DNA from: Gamarada debralockiae
Taxonomy: Eukaryota > Ascomycota > Leotiomycetes > Helotiales > Hyphodiscaceae
Direction of reading: 5' to 3'
DNA length: 64,000 bases
Assembly (NCBI GenBank): GCA_002803225.1
Contig: NXFV01000459.1
Coordinates: forward strand, 38,445-102,444
The notes beneath the pieces are model-generated. The model was not told the DNA's origin. It made no database searches and saw nothing but the letters and a program-made list of their open reading frames with translations. Below are positions 47,809 through 59,066 of this stretch, in pieces. A program made the position numbers and the translations under genes. The number at the start of each line of letters is the position of its first letter. Within the stretch, counting starts at the first letter, position 1.

Positions 47809-48228
47809 CTAGTGCGCAAAGCCCAAAAATAAAAGAATACAGCAAAGATAGCAAGGTGTGTGCTCTTCCCTGGATAAACAGCAATTACATCCCGTTCCAT
47901 CATGACCATCATAAACGTTCGCTCTGGATAATTGTTGCTCCATTTCCTCGTCTTCCTCGCCTTCTTGGTTATCCTCAGCGTCATCCTCTTCTTCGTCTTC
48001 GTCTTCGCCAATGTCCATTTCCTCAGCAGAAGCGGCTCCTTCAATAAATTTTTTCTCCTTTCCTATTATCGAGTACATCTGAGTGTGGAGAATCTTTGCC
48101 TGTCTGAGCGTCAGGAGTCTAAGGACTGTGGTGTAGCTGTTGAAATTCCCTTCTAGTACTTTATCCGCAAGCATCATACAACGTGCGATTGCTCGAAACT
48201 TTCGGATCCGTGGCCGTTTGGGTGCCAT
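47809..48228 (-). CDS. Hypothetical small protein with acidic run (uncertain)
   Basis: ORF from ATG 48228 (MAPKRPRIRK), 139 residues. It has a basic start, a helical middle (TTVLRLLTLRQAKILHTQM), a Glu/Asp run (about 75-95) and a Cys-containing end (GCNCCLSREEHTPCYLCC). No family recognised. Upstream in-frame extension to 48294 is possible, and a further ORF in another frame (48236-48430) suggests the region may be a decayed longer gene. It lies in AT-rich, repeat-bearing sequence. Confidence 0.3.
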   Translation of the reverse strand: MAPKRPRIRKFRAIARCMMLADKVLEGNFNSYTTVLRLLTLRQAKILHTQMYSIIGKEKKFIEGAASAEEMDIGEDEDEEEDDAEDNQEGEEDEEMEQQLSRANVYDGHDGTGCNCCLSREEHTPCYLCCILLFLGFAH

Positions 48229-48738
48229 TTTTCTGTCAATCGGTAAAGTGCATTTTGGTATTCTTGCGAGGAGTTTTCCACTGCTGTTGAGCATTCATGG
48301 CTTGGAGAAGAATGTGGAGTTCATTTGCAGAGAAGCTTCGTAATACGGTGGCCCATGTATCCCTTGGCTTTCTCCTAAGTTGGATAAGATCAGGGGCTTT
48401 GTAAACATGAGCCTTTCTCGATCTACGCATGTAATTATCCGGCTGAGGATCGGGCGCAGCAGCAGAACTGGTGGAATCTTCGTCGTTTACCCTGGGGGGT
48501 TGGTGAATAGGGTCGTAGTTTCCATATCGCTTTGCCTTGAGGATCCATTATCGGTACTTCGTAATCATTACATCAGGAGAAACATCAGCGTACTGTCTGC
48601 TCGTTAGCTGCCTTTTTTTCTGGAGCAGTGTGGTGTCACGGCACCACACAGAGGCCTCAAGAAGAGCATGATAGCATTCGCACTAAGACAAGAGAAAACT
48701 AAGCTAAGGAGAGAAGGAGAAGAAGAAGAACTCTACAA

Positions 48739-48791
48739 GGAGCTCGAGCTTATATACAAGAGCTTTGCCGAGCCACGCTAGGCAAGCGAGA
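48739..48791 (+). repeat. LTR-like dispersed repeat, copy B
   Basis: Block GGAGCTCGAGCTTATATACA followed by AGAGCTTTGCCGAGCCACGC and GGCAAGCGAGAGA. Near-identical to copy C (52615-52675). A palindromic TGTGGTGTCACGG-CACCACACA string about 100 bp upstream resembles the end of an LTR element. No internal coding sequence adjoins, so a solo LTR is likely. Confidence 0.65.
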
Positions 48792-48853
48792 GAAGGTTAG
48801 GTAGTATATATATATATTAGGTTCCCCCCGCGGCGGGGTCATTAGAGAGGACC

Positions 48854-48889
48854 AGCGCCAGCGCCAGCGCCAGCGCCAGCGCCAGCGCC
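48854..48889. repeat. AGCGCC hexanucleotide repeat, six copies
   Basis: Six exact copies of AGCGCC in a GC-rich patch next to a CCCCCCGCGGCGGGG string, inside otherwise AT-rich DNA. Not in a coding frame that I can support. Confidence 0.9.
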
Positions 48890-49988
48890 GTCATACCTTG
48901 CCCCTGAGACCTCTCCAATTTTCAAGTAATTATTACTCAATAAAAAACAATCTGATTTTCAATATCTTTTTCGTTAGGTCATAGCCTTCATTACTAGCTT
49001 CGTAAATATAAAAAAATTCTAATTAATGTGATGTTTTGTTATTGAGCTATTGCAAGGTATTGTTAGGGGGTCTTTTCAAGGGCGGGGTAACTCACACCCG
49101 GAGTGAGTATAAGTAAGCGAAAACAGCTACTCTTCAGGAATTTACTACTCAATGAAAAGTAATCTAATTTGATTATTTATTAAGGGATTTAAAGCTTTGA
49201 AATGCAGCTATATATATATAAAGAAATTAACCCCCTTAGAGTATAAGCATACTGTATACAGTAGTACAGTATCAATTCGTATCTTACGGCCTTATTCATC
49301 CCTAATATTGTAGAGGGGACGAAGAGCGAGTATAGCGCATCTCGATAGCGCTGGCTATCGCGCTTGACTTAATTGAGGGATATATCCAAAGCAAGAACTC
49401 TAAGCGTCAAATGAAAGCCACAAATGTAAAACATATTTTGCTACGGCAATCCCAATGCCATATCCTAGATCCCCTCAGCTACACCTCCACTGCCAATCTG
49501 ATACGTCGTTTTTCTGCTCGGGGATCTTTTTCTCACGTAACATGTACAGGCATGGTCGGCGCCCCTCCTCTGGCTACACACTCGGAGCTTTCATTTCACT
49601 CGTCGAGAATTCTACGGCCAGCACTTCTCCCCACGGTTGTGCCATTGGCGGTGTCCTCAAATCCAACTCCAACTCGACTATTATATCTGCATCTAGTTTG
49701 GGAGCTGCGGCTACACATTCTACTTCTAGTATGACTGCGCTTTTCACTACTGAGGCAGTACTCTTTATTTACTCCGTAATGGTTGGTTAAGTAAGTAGTT
49801 TTGTTTTAACATATGTATTATAACAATATAAATAGAAGGTATACTCCCAAATAGATGAATCTAGTTGGTTGAAATACCTTGCCACGTTAAAATACACAAG
49901 CGAGCAGCGACCACACAGATATTAATCTTGCGTAATCGCATTTCTTCGTTATAACAATTAAGTCCTCGTCGTCAACACAAACTTCAAC

Positions 49989-50931
49989 ATGTACTCTCGC
50001 AATGAAACTGTCAACGCCGTCCTGAGATTCTATCAAACAGTTATCCGCCACCCATATCTAAACAATAGCGCACTCATCGTACCGCCTATAAATGGCTGGA
50101 CCTCGATTAACGTAGAAAGGAAAAACGACACCGTCCTCGACCTACTTTGCCACCTCCCATACCTCCGCTCAGAGAATGAATACGACCAACTCATTATTAT
50201 GTGGGAAACCATTCCGATCTGTTACTTGGACAACCAAGACAGGCTGCTAAACAAACCCCTCAACCCGCCCCTCCCAGCCCACTGCATCTATCTCGCCCGG
50301 GCCGAAACCTATATAGGCACGTCTTTGATCCTCGACACTAATGAAGGCACCATCACTGCGTTTAGTCATTTCCCACCTCACATCACAGTACCTCACGAGG
50401 AATACGACGCTCTACCTGAAGCAGAGAAATGGAAGGCCCACCGCACGACACCGACCACAGAATTTTTGGACAGTTGGACACAGAGGTATGAGAAATTGGT
50501 GTGGATGTTGGTACCGAACCCGATTCGTCAGCCGGTAACGGGGAGGTTCCATAGTCGTGCTGAGTCGAGTGCTGAAGAGGAGGAACTTCTTCTGCAGCAA
50601 GGGCAGTTGGAGCCATGGTATGTTCCAGATCCAAGAGGTAGTGATAAGAAGATTTATGAGCAGAGTGAGGAAGAGAGGCACCAGCATAAGACGGAGAGGA
50701 AGAGGAAGCATGTAGCGGTAGGTTCAGACGTTCAGCGCTCTCGTGTTGAGGTTGCGAAAGCTGATTTGATATGCGCAGGATCTCTACAACATGTATCTCC
50801 GCCACGGATGGCCGAATCACTTTGATAAGGAGCGATGTAAAGCCGAAGTGTTGGAGCTGGAGAAGAGGGATGATGCGGAGACGAGGCGGCTAATGGATGA
50901 AGGGAATCCCGATGCAGCGCTGTTCGACTGA
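49989..50931 (+). CDS. Hypothetical protein, 293 residues
   Basis: Two exons, 49989-50717 and 50779-50931, with a 61-nt intron (GTAGGT...CAG) in phase 0. The protein starts MYSRNETVNAVLRFYQTVIRHPYL. It has a globular N-terminal half with many Trp, Tyr and Pro (INGWTSINVERKNDTVLDLL, CIYLARAETYIGTSLILDT) and a charged C-terminal part with Glu/Gln/Lys-rich helices (SEEERHQHKTERKRKHVA, CKAEVLELEKRDDAETRRL). No signal peptide or membrane segment. I do not recognise the family. It is intact and has balanced base composition although surrounded by decayed sequence, which suggests selection or recent arrival. Confidence 0.65.
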
Positions 50932-51156
50932 GAGATAGACATTTTGGTTTGTATTAGGGCTAAATGCTCTCGATTACAATGATCGTTGGTATCTCCATAC
51001 GTCTGATACTAAAACACAGTATATGAAATACATGTCTTCTCACGCCTTGCCATTAAGCATCCGAACGGACATATATACAAATCTATAAACCCTTCCTATC
51101 CGGGAGGTAGTAAGTCCTCTGATCAATAGCAGGTGACTTCATATCATGAACTACGG

Positions 51157-52024
51157 TCAGACGCTGTCTATTAGCGCGTTTATAGCTGTCGCCCGTGGTT
51201 GCACAAGTATTCCATGAGCATCAGCACCGCTCACAGTGGAAGCGCTGGCCACTGGAGTAGCGACCACCTCTATCGTCAACTTTGTCGTAGATACTACCGC
51301 GGTCGGTACTACCTGAGGGTATCTAGTCGCCTTGGGCTGCACAACAACCGCTGTATCAATACCCAAAGCCTCCATCTCTTCATGGCAGTCAGCCGAACTA
51401 CATCGCAGAATACCCAACTCTTCCTGCAACTCGACATCCGTGACATGTCGAGTAGTGTTTCCCTCGTCGAACATCCAAGCATCGGCGTCCAAGTCGTGCA
51501 AGTCCTTATCGCGTTTTCTGTATCCTTGTTATGCTACATAGTTACTAAGCACATCTACTGGAATGAGGCCTAGATAATTGGCCTTGGCATACCGCTGAGC
51601 ATCTCGATGACTAGCGTAATATGGGTCATCTGTAAGCAATGCAAAACCAGGATCTTCTAGAAGTACTTCTGGCCAGCAAGGATTGTCTTGCAGACCCTTG
51701 ACACTGACTGGATCTATGACAGCAACGTCGAAATCGATTTCAACTACGCTGCGAGTGGTTTTTGCAAAATATTGAGCGACTGGTCTTTTGAGACCTCCTA
51801 CTACGCGATCGCTGACGTATCTCGCGTCGTTTGTTTCGACAGGGAAATTGCCCTTTCCGTCGTATCGACAGAAGCGCAGCCTAAACAAGGAACTAGCACC
51901 CTCGTTTTAAGTTCCTGGAGAAAAGCGGACGTATTGCTTGGGCCATCGATCTCCCTGCTAGAATGCAGCAGGTGGATATTCGTCGGCCTGGCATTTCGCT
52001 CCAAATTGCCGTATAAAGCCGTTG
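51157..52024 (-). pseudogene. Remnant of a NucA/NucB-type secreted nuclease-like protein
   Basis: From about 52005 down, one frame reads RQFGAKCQADEYPPAAF, a stop, QGDRWPKQYVRF, a stop, then NEGASSLFRLRFCRYDGK and on to 51529. The pattern C-x-DEYPxA, then xQYVRF and NxG, resembles the NucA/NucB nuclease domain seen in fungal secreted proteins that also carry chitinase-like parts. Stops lie at 51958-51960 (TAG) and 51907-51909 (TAA); each could come from one C-to-T change in a Gln codon. A second reading frame (51157-51501) adds a Cys-containing, Val/Thr-rich tail after a 33-nt gap too short for a normal intron. No signal peptide or start is left. I describe the breaks only. Family call is moderate. 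Confidence 0.5.
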
Positions 52025-52614
52025 TATCTGGTGCTATATGTTAGCGTTTACACGAGGGGTGTTTAAAGGTCTTCTTACTATTCTTCGTTATGATCGGAAT
52101 ACCACTAGTCTCTCCATGGATGACTCGGACTCGGACTACTTTGGAGAGGACACTTCAAAGTCTTGTAATCCGCATTATGGGCAATTACAGAGCTGTAGTG
52201 CAGGCATGGTTGTGGCTAATCTCCACCACGGCAGACTAAAACAGTTGGAGCTGGCTCGATAGTTGCTGACGGGACCGTTACGCTGTGGTCTGCCGCAATT
52301 GTCGTCGCCATCCGCTCGTTTGCAGTTAGTAGCGCTCGTAGATAGCGGGCTATGGCTGGAGGCCGGCGGCTTCTTAGAGACCGGCTCCGTCTTGGTATCC
52401 AAGGAGAGAGTCTTTTCCTTCCGAAGACTTTGAACTCAGCTTTGCTCCTTTCTCGATGCCCTTAGCGCAAAGGTTAGTCAGTTCTGGAGTGGCCGCGACC
52501 TCGGCGGCATCTAAGATCCAACCTGCACATACGTGTGAGCGTCCTCAACAAGCACGATTTGGGCTCTATATAACTTACTGACAATTGAGAGAAGAAAAAG
52601 AAGGAGAACTTTGC

Positions 52615-52675
52615 GAGGAGCTCGAGCTTATATACAAGAGCTATGCCACGCCACGCCAGGCAAGCGAGAGAGTGT
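52615..52675 (+). repeat. LTR-like dispersed repeat, copy C
   Basis: GGAGCTCGAGCTTATATACA, then AGAGCTATGCCACGCCACGCC and GGCAAGCGAGAGA, matching copy B with few differences. A GAGAGAAGAAAAAGAAGGAG purine block precedes it in both copies. Probably a solo LTR or a truncated retroelement end. Confidence 0.65.
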
Positions 52676-53802
52676 AACAAGAGCCTAGGTCTAGGCTTCA
52701 TGGAGGAATAGCTTAGGTCAACGGAAGCCCCGAAGGATTAGAATAAGGCCTAGGCCTGTAGGAACTTTAAGGGGTTAATCTGAACCTGTGACAGTTCTGG
52801 CGAATATCACCTGCTCACGTCAGATCCACAAGGCCAGGGATTCACTTGACACGTTGACGCGCAGAAGGCCGAGCGCACTAGCACGGCCTTCAGATATATC
52901 AGGTCGTGTACTTGTAGAACCTTTTCCTTATTTCCTTAGCTTAGTATCTTTGAGAATACAGCACCTTCTGCATAAAGTCTTCAATGTGTGAGATTCCATT
53001 AAGTAGAGTTGTCACAGTCTTGATTAAAGCCTCATATCTCTGCTCGATAAGTACTAGCGCCTAGTGCAAGGATTGGCGCCCTATATCAGGTGAGTAAAGA
53101 AGTGCAGATGAATAACAAAACGCTTTGGGTGCCAAGATTCGGTACAGCCTACTTGCTCAGCTCAGCCCTTCTTGTGCTATGTCCGGAAGGCAGCGTCAAT
53201 GACTTACATAATAGTCACCACATCTGGAAAAGGCCACAGCAGGAGCAGGGTTTTGATGGTATAAAAAGGCTCATCTAACTGTTGTCTAAGGAATTGATTG
53301 GACCTCCTCTTCAAATCTTCCCAAGAGCCTGCTCGTGTAGGAGGTGTAAGTGGTTGGTGCGCGACGGTCACAAAATACGCACTTTTCCAAGCCTCCAGTC
53401 TGCAAATGGATGCGGGCTGGTCAATGATAGCGAGGCAATGAGGGAGAGTACATCATTTTGCTGTAAGAAGACATAGCCGTAGAAAAGTAATCATTACCGT
53501 AGGGCCATTTAATGAGTTGAATTGCTATACATAACCTAAACATATAGATTGCTCTAATATAAGTACTTGCTGGGATTAGTGAAAAGTCTATCAGAAAGAC
53601 CCTGACAGGATGGGTCGAAGTGGAGGTGCTTCCGCTTCCAGTTAGGCGATGTTTCTTGAAGAACTGGCACCTGCCTCAAACCCTCTTGGCAAGATTACGG
53701 AGCGCATAATTCTCATTTTCGAGGTGATCAACATCAATATACCCATCGAGTCCTTGGTTTTCGGCGTCTCCTCGACTTTCGGCGATCCATAACGAAGGAA
53801 TT
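52676..53802. other. Gene-free repeat-flanking stretch
   Basis: About 1.1 kb without a supported gene; short ORFs in several frames, none with family features. Confidence 0.4.
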
Positions 53803-53939
53803 GTCAGATGAAACCCAGGCTGTTGCGGGCTATGGTGACGGTTGTTTACACGCACACCGGGTTTTGGCAACACCACGATTCTTCCCTCCTTAGATACCAA
53901 TACATACATGATTTTGCCTTACAATATCGTCTGATTCGA
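53803..53939 (+). repeat. Dispersed repeat, copy 2 of 3
   Basis: GTCAGATGAAACC start, GGTGACGGTTGTTTACAC core, then TTCTTCCCTCCTTAGATA and an ACAATATCGTCTGATTCGA end. The last part is shared with copy 3 but not with copy 1, which is shorter. Confidence 0.8.
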
Positions 53940-54176
53940 CAGGAATAGTCGAGATTGATAGACCTGCATCTGAGTCCGGCATGTTGAACCTGGATACCGT
54001 TAGTAGCTGATATTGAATGAAAGGTTTGAGTTTGAAGTGTCATACAAGGGTTTAAGAATCGAGGAATTATGGGTTTGAGGAGTGTTGTGATAGTAGTTGC
54101 TTGAATGGTTTAAATGTAGTCAACGGTTGATATTGTAGATGTTGACTTTAGGTGACCAATCCACATGTCAGATGAA

Positions 54177-54306
54177 ATCTATGCTCTTGTTGTTGCTATG
54201 GCGACGGTTGTTTACATGTACATCATGTTCTGGCAGCCCTATAATTCTTCCCTCCTTAGATATTGATACACACATGACTTTACTACACAATATCGTCTGA
54301 TTCGAT
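54177..54306 (+). repeat. Dispersed repeat, copy 3 of 3
   Basis: Same block order as the copy at 53803-53939, about 240 bp downstream of it. Differences are mainly C/T and G/A. Confidence 0.8.
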
Positions 54307-56323
54307 ATCACAGATTGCTGCTAAGAGAGTATTTCACTGACTTTGAAAGTGAACGTCCGGATAATAGACGGACACTCGTATTGTGAGTGAATCCCCTATT
54401 CAGGCCAATCTTGTTCCAAGCCAGTGAGCTAAAAGAGGGGACTAGCTCAGGGAATATGACGTGCTGGGATATAAATTTCTTGGAGCCGCTCAATCGCTCA
54501 CTTACTGTGAACAATCGAAGAAAGGGCCCGTCTTGTTGACCACTGGGCCTCGTAATACGTCAATTGTTGGCCAGTTTGGAGTGATTGAGTCTTAGAATCG
54601 AACAAAGCAAAGCACCATCAGTGAAAGAGATCAGTAGCTCAAGTACTTTGAGTGCACACTATGCAAATACTGCTAACCTCCAGAAGTAGATGTTTCAGGA
54701 CTCTAGTCGCTCACTGTCGCTCACTGAGCCTGAGCGATTTATACCTGGGTGGCCAGCGGCCCTCTAATAGGTGAGCGAGCGACCCCTTTTATTCACTTAG
54801 TTATATCTATCTCCACTTGTATTGAGGGGAATTATTGTCGCTTGGGTTCACAATAGCAGATGAGATCGACGCATCGATGAGGTCTTTGGCCTTAGTAAGA
54901 TTTGGATCCTTGTGCCGACAGTTGATATATATGTCTCAAATCGAGGATGGGAAGAATCAAATTGGCGGGGTAGTAGCTCCGATGAATTGGAATTTATAGA
55001 CGAGTCCCCTGCCTTGCACCACTTACAGATTGAAAATTGTGATGTCTCAGGCCACCTGGAGTCGTTCATCGCTATAGAGATCTGCCGAGATCTGCCAAGA
55101 GAATTTTGGGTAGTGTTCGGCTTCCTCCATAACGCAGAGCAAAGAGTCAATAGGTGCGAAGACTAAGTCGGGCCTTCTTCACCCAAGGAATCTTCCGGAT
55201 GCAAGTAATTTCTCTAGACTTATCCTATATTTTGCTAAATTCCTATTCATCCTCTTAAAGATCTTCCAAGTTCTGCCGTATTAGTGGTGTGCTCAATAGT
55301 GAGATTTGTTCCTTGTCTTTCTCTTAGGCGAAACCACCCCGGCCGCCGAGGTGTTTTTAACTTTCTAGGCATATGGCTTAACTTACAGCTGCTATGCCGC
55401 CTCCAACGGACATGCTTACTGCATCTATCGCAGAGCAAATCGCATCTCGGGAGACGCGTCATCCTGTTGGGTGTGTGGTCTTATTGTGGCTTGCAGCTCG
55501 TTCGTCTTCGGTTTTTTGTTAGTGGGGTATAATGAGCTATGCGGATGATGGAAATTGTATTATTGGATATTTGGATAGACTTTTGCAATAGAAACGTCAC
55601 TGTACTACTAGTTACACAAGAAGGATTTGAGCCGCGTCATAGTATTGCGTTCACGGCAAAATCCCTGTAGCAGTGTGAGAAGACCATGACAGTAAGAAAT
55701 GACTTGTGAAGTGAGTTTCGTCCGAAGTAAATTGTGATGGAACTCAAGAAATCTATTTGCGAGTAGGATTTCCAGTTTCCAGTCAAGGGTGTTGAATCAT
55801 TCGGAAATATACCCGTAGGCATATACTGTATCTAGGACTCGGTACTTGAGAGTGCTGACGACGGCGCTTAGCCTAATGGGGAGATCACGACGACACTCCT
55901 ATGTTACCCGGTTGACAGGTCGTTTGTCCCATCAACGGCAGCGAGGGCAAAGTTGTCAGACACGGTATTCAGGTTTGCCCGACACCAGTGTCAAGGCCCT
56001 AGAGTACCCAACTGCCATCTCGTTCCTTCTCGCATACGCAAGCTCATCTCGAACGTTGGCATTTGCGCAAGCCACAGGGTCACAACGAGGTTAAGTTGTG
56101 CCTCGTGGGATAGCCCTCCTCAGAACTTTTTGTACGCGAACCGTCAAATGAGACAAGCGTTCTCGATAGGAGCGGAATTTTCGCGTAGTTAAGCATGTTA
56201 TTAGAGTTACGAATTCTCGGTAATTACAAGCCTCGCTCGACTTAATCACCCTCCACTCCCCGCGCAGGGATAACTTTATATCCACGACCTCCACTGGCCT
56301 CTTTGCTTGGGCTACATCATACT
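54307..56323. other. Gene-free, degenerate stretch
   Basis: About 2 kb. Contains a CGCTCACT direct repeat at about 54710. ORFs of up to 100 codons in several overlapping frames without family features. Confidence 0.4.
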
Positions 56324-57680
56324 TTAAGCGAAGGCCAATACTACCATACCACCCAGTGCCCCGGCATACCAAAGGCTTCCGCCAGCCACATTCGTTGCAG
56401 CCGCAGCAATTGAAGAGGACGTTGAAGCTGCAGTCGTTGCTGTTGAAGTCGGCGGGGCAGTATATGTTTCATTTTGAGCCACATACAGCAATGCAATCCC
56501 CATTATCGGAGCTAGAGTTCCATCAGTATCCATCATGGGCATATATTCGGTGGTGTTATAGTAGGCGGTGACAGTCAAATTGTCACCCAGGTTCACCTGC
56601 CCAGTGGAGCATCCCGAGATAGATGAAATGTGCTTCCCCATATTGGCCATCATGGCAGAACTCATGCCAGCCATGTTGTCCATCGGGTCTCCGGGTGGGT
56701 CAACGTACCCCGGAATCTGTCCGTATGCAGCTACTGCATCGCAGATTGTCACATTGTTATTTATGATGTTGAGATGTGTGCCGCCGTCGTGGAGATGCCC
56801 ACCTGCGCAAGTGATGCGACCAGTAGCATTGGCTATCCAAGGGATCGAGGTGTACTGGAATGTTGTTTCGTTGAATGCAGGCATGTCTGAGTCTCCGCCA
56901 CATGGCCCGATGTCCAACCAAACGGGCGTCACTTTGCTGAAGCCGGCTGGCAAACCTGGAACATACTCGAAGGTTATAGTAACGACTGCAGTCTGGTTGA
57001 CCATAGCCTCGTTCATGAGTTCGGTCAGGAAAAGGATGGTATCGTTTGCCCCTACATAATATCCGGCCTTATTCGTCCTGTATGTTTTCGTCAGTTGCGT
57101 TCGGATGCATGTGTAACCTCGGCATCTTACCCATTCATCGAAATATTCGCGGGATCCCGTTCATTTCCCGAGGCAAAGAATCGCTCCCCAGGCTCATTAT
57201 CTCCGCAAACGGTATCCAGATTGTTTCGATTATATAGAACTATATGATGCAGCCATAAGCTGGTATTCGCGTTGGCATAGGTGCCATTGGGATATTGGAG
57301 ACCAGCTTCCATGTAGGTGATTGTGCAGTTCTTGCATCCGATGTCGACTGGCCTAAGTTCAAAATCTTCCATCCCATTCGCTATCTCCATGTTTGGGACC
57401 ACGAATGGTCCATACGAGACTTGAACTCGCTGGGAGCCTTCGTCGAGAAAGAATTGAGGAGTTAGTGTCGTTTTGTTCTGCACAGACTGTGCACCATCAG
57501 CTCTCTCTAGAAATCTGTTAGCAAATGGCTGAGATCTACACTGGTAGGGCACTGAATACCTCGCAACATTGCTGCGTTTGACAACTGCTTTGACTGACGG
57601 ATTGCTTGGCTACCGTTTGCAAATGCGATTAACAAGATGTATAGCCCTAGGAGGGCTCTTTGGAGCTTTGAATTCAACAT
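56324..57680 (-). CDS. GPI-anchored secreted protein with PHM-like copper-site motifs
   Basis: Three exons, 57680-57560, 57506-57131 and 57077-56324, with introns of 53 nt each, encode 416 residues. The start is a signal peptide (LQRALLGLYILLIAFANGSQA, cut into MLNSKLQ before it). The mature part has many Asn-x-Thr/Ser sites. SLWLHHIVLYN carries a His pair; CAGGHLHDGGTHLN carries HxH; a Met-rich loop (MDNMAGMSSAMMANMGKH) and MPMMDTDG follow. HH, then HxH, then Met is the order of copper ligands in peptidylglycine alpha-hydroxylating monooxygenase (CuH His pair, CuM His-x-His and Met). The last 25 residues are Ala/Ser then hydrophobic (LWYAGALGGMVVLAFA), as for GPI attachment. Divergent from a metalloreductase gene. 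Copper oxidase role is inference. Confidence 0.75.
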
Positions 57681-57931
57681 TATGAAACTTTCAACTTGTA
57701 TGTGTCGGAAAATGGTTGTTGGTTTTACTTATTGACGCGGGAACGACCTCCATATATCACAAGAACAAGAATGCATGAAGGCAGACTCACACGCAGTTGG
57801 CAATTTCCACTCGGACAGGGTCTGGCAGAGAGCTATACAAAAGAATCCTACTAAACTACGAAGGGGAGCCTCTGCAATAAGCCTTCGCAGAGTGTAGCGA
57901 GAACAAGCTAGATTGGGTAAGAAAAACTGAA

Positions 57932-57975
57932 GATCTGTTCCATGGTGCCTATCTATACGAGTTTTTCACCAATTC
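57932..57975 (+). repeat. 44-bp inverted repeat, left copy
   Basis: Begins GATCTGTTCCATGGTGCC and ends TTTTTCACCAATTC; its reverse complement occurs at 58756-58799 with one mismatch (T/C at position 19). Confidence 0.95.
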
Positions 57976-58755
57976 TACTAATATAGTTGACCAATTAGAC
58001 GTGTAGTTCACCAATCAGACGAATGCCGAATTTCGACTAGCGATTGATCGGCACCATACTTGTCATGGATCACTTACCCCGCTTCCCGTACCTGCAGACA
58101 CAGACCTCGCCGTCGCTACTAATCTCACTTGTCGCCCCTGCTGGTCTATGTAATATATCCTCATTCCCGAGTATTACCGACACTTTAATTAAGTCAACAC
58201 GAATCTCACACGTTGAGACGTATAAGGTTAGTGATATTTTATATATCTTCATTTAAAATTCAAGGAACTCCTGAAGATTAAGCTTACTATGCTGACGTCC
58301 CCTGAATATCACTTAAACTTAAATCAGCATTCTCAAAGACCGAGACTTCCGTTTATTAGCTACCTCGGTTGCATATTCTTTAATGTCTGCCTCTTATATT
58401 TATATATACCTCCCCTTTTGCAGTCATTTTTAAGCCCAGCTGCTGCAGCAGCAACCCGGCGTCGTACCCAGAGTGAGTATTCAGCGCCGGCAAAGCCTAA
58501 GAAGGGCAGTAATAAGGGTGGTAAGAAGGGTGGAAAGAAATGAGAAGTGATAGCGATAGTGAGGTAGCGACGGCGAGGTCTCTTTATATATATATCTTAG
58601 TTTTGACCTTTTTAATTTTCAGTATAAATCGATCATTTTGACCCCTCCTTCCTCTTTAGATATAAGGGGATGCCTGGATAGCTTCATTAAATTGATCAAT
58701 TTAATAGTCTAATAGACCAATTATATGATTTATAGATTTTGATAAATCAGCAATT

Positions 58756-58799
58756 GAATTGGTGAAAAACTCGTATAGATGGGCACCATGGAACAGATC
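58756..58799 (-). repeat. 44-bp inverted repeat, right copy
   Basis: Begins GAATTGGTGAAAAACTCG on + and ends GGCACCATGGAACAGATC, the inverse of 57932-57975. About 780 bp lie between the copies. Confidence 0.95.
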
Positions 58800-59066
58800 A
58801 AACATGACGCGCAATCCCGCAATGGTAGCCGAATGAGGCAAGCAACTCGGCGTACAGACCCATGTTAGGCCGCGGCTACACACAGCATAGTCGGGGTAAA
58901 GCCAAGAAAAATATAGAGATGAGGGAATGAAACTAGACGTGCGGCCTCTCTCCTCTGCAATTTATATTCTGGGCATCTGCACATAACTAGTATATCTTCT
59001 GTATCTTGTTTATTCTTTTGCCCTTACCATCGCCTCAAGCCCACAAATTTGGATAAAGCCGCAACG

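Larger units (their letters stand above)
48229..49988. other. AT-rich repeat region
   Basis: Holds an LTR-like block (48739-48791), a six-copy AGCGCC tandem repeat, two imperfect direct repeats of an ACTCAAT-AAAA-TCTGATTT unit (about 48930 and 49145), and a Ser/Thr-rich ORF at 49455-49790 (+) that ends in a hydrophobic tail but lacks a visible start or signal peptide. No supported gene. Confidence 0.45.
57681..59066. promoter_or_regulatory. Shared divergent promoter region with 44-bp inverted repeats
   Basis: 1.39 kb between the two divergent genes. It contains two 44-bp inverted copies (57932-57975 and 58756-58799), several CCAAT/ATTGG boxes near the left copy, and AT-rich DNA between. A small ORF at 58289-58543 (+), Lys/Gly-rich at its end, has no recognised domain. 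Confidence 0.6.

Noticed and set aside
58289..58543. 84-codon ORF between the divergent copper-linked genes
   Set aside because: No recognised domain; Lys/Gly-rich tail and a Leu/Phe-rich stretch in AT-rich DNA could be chance.
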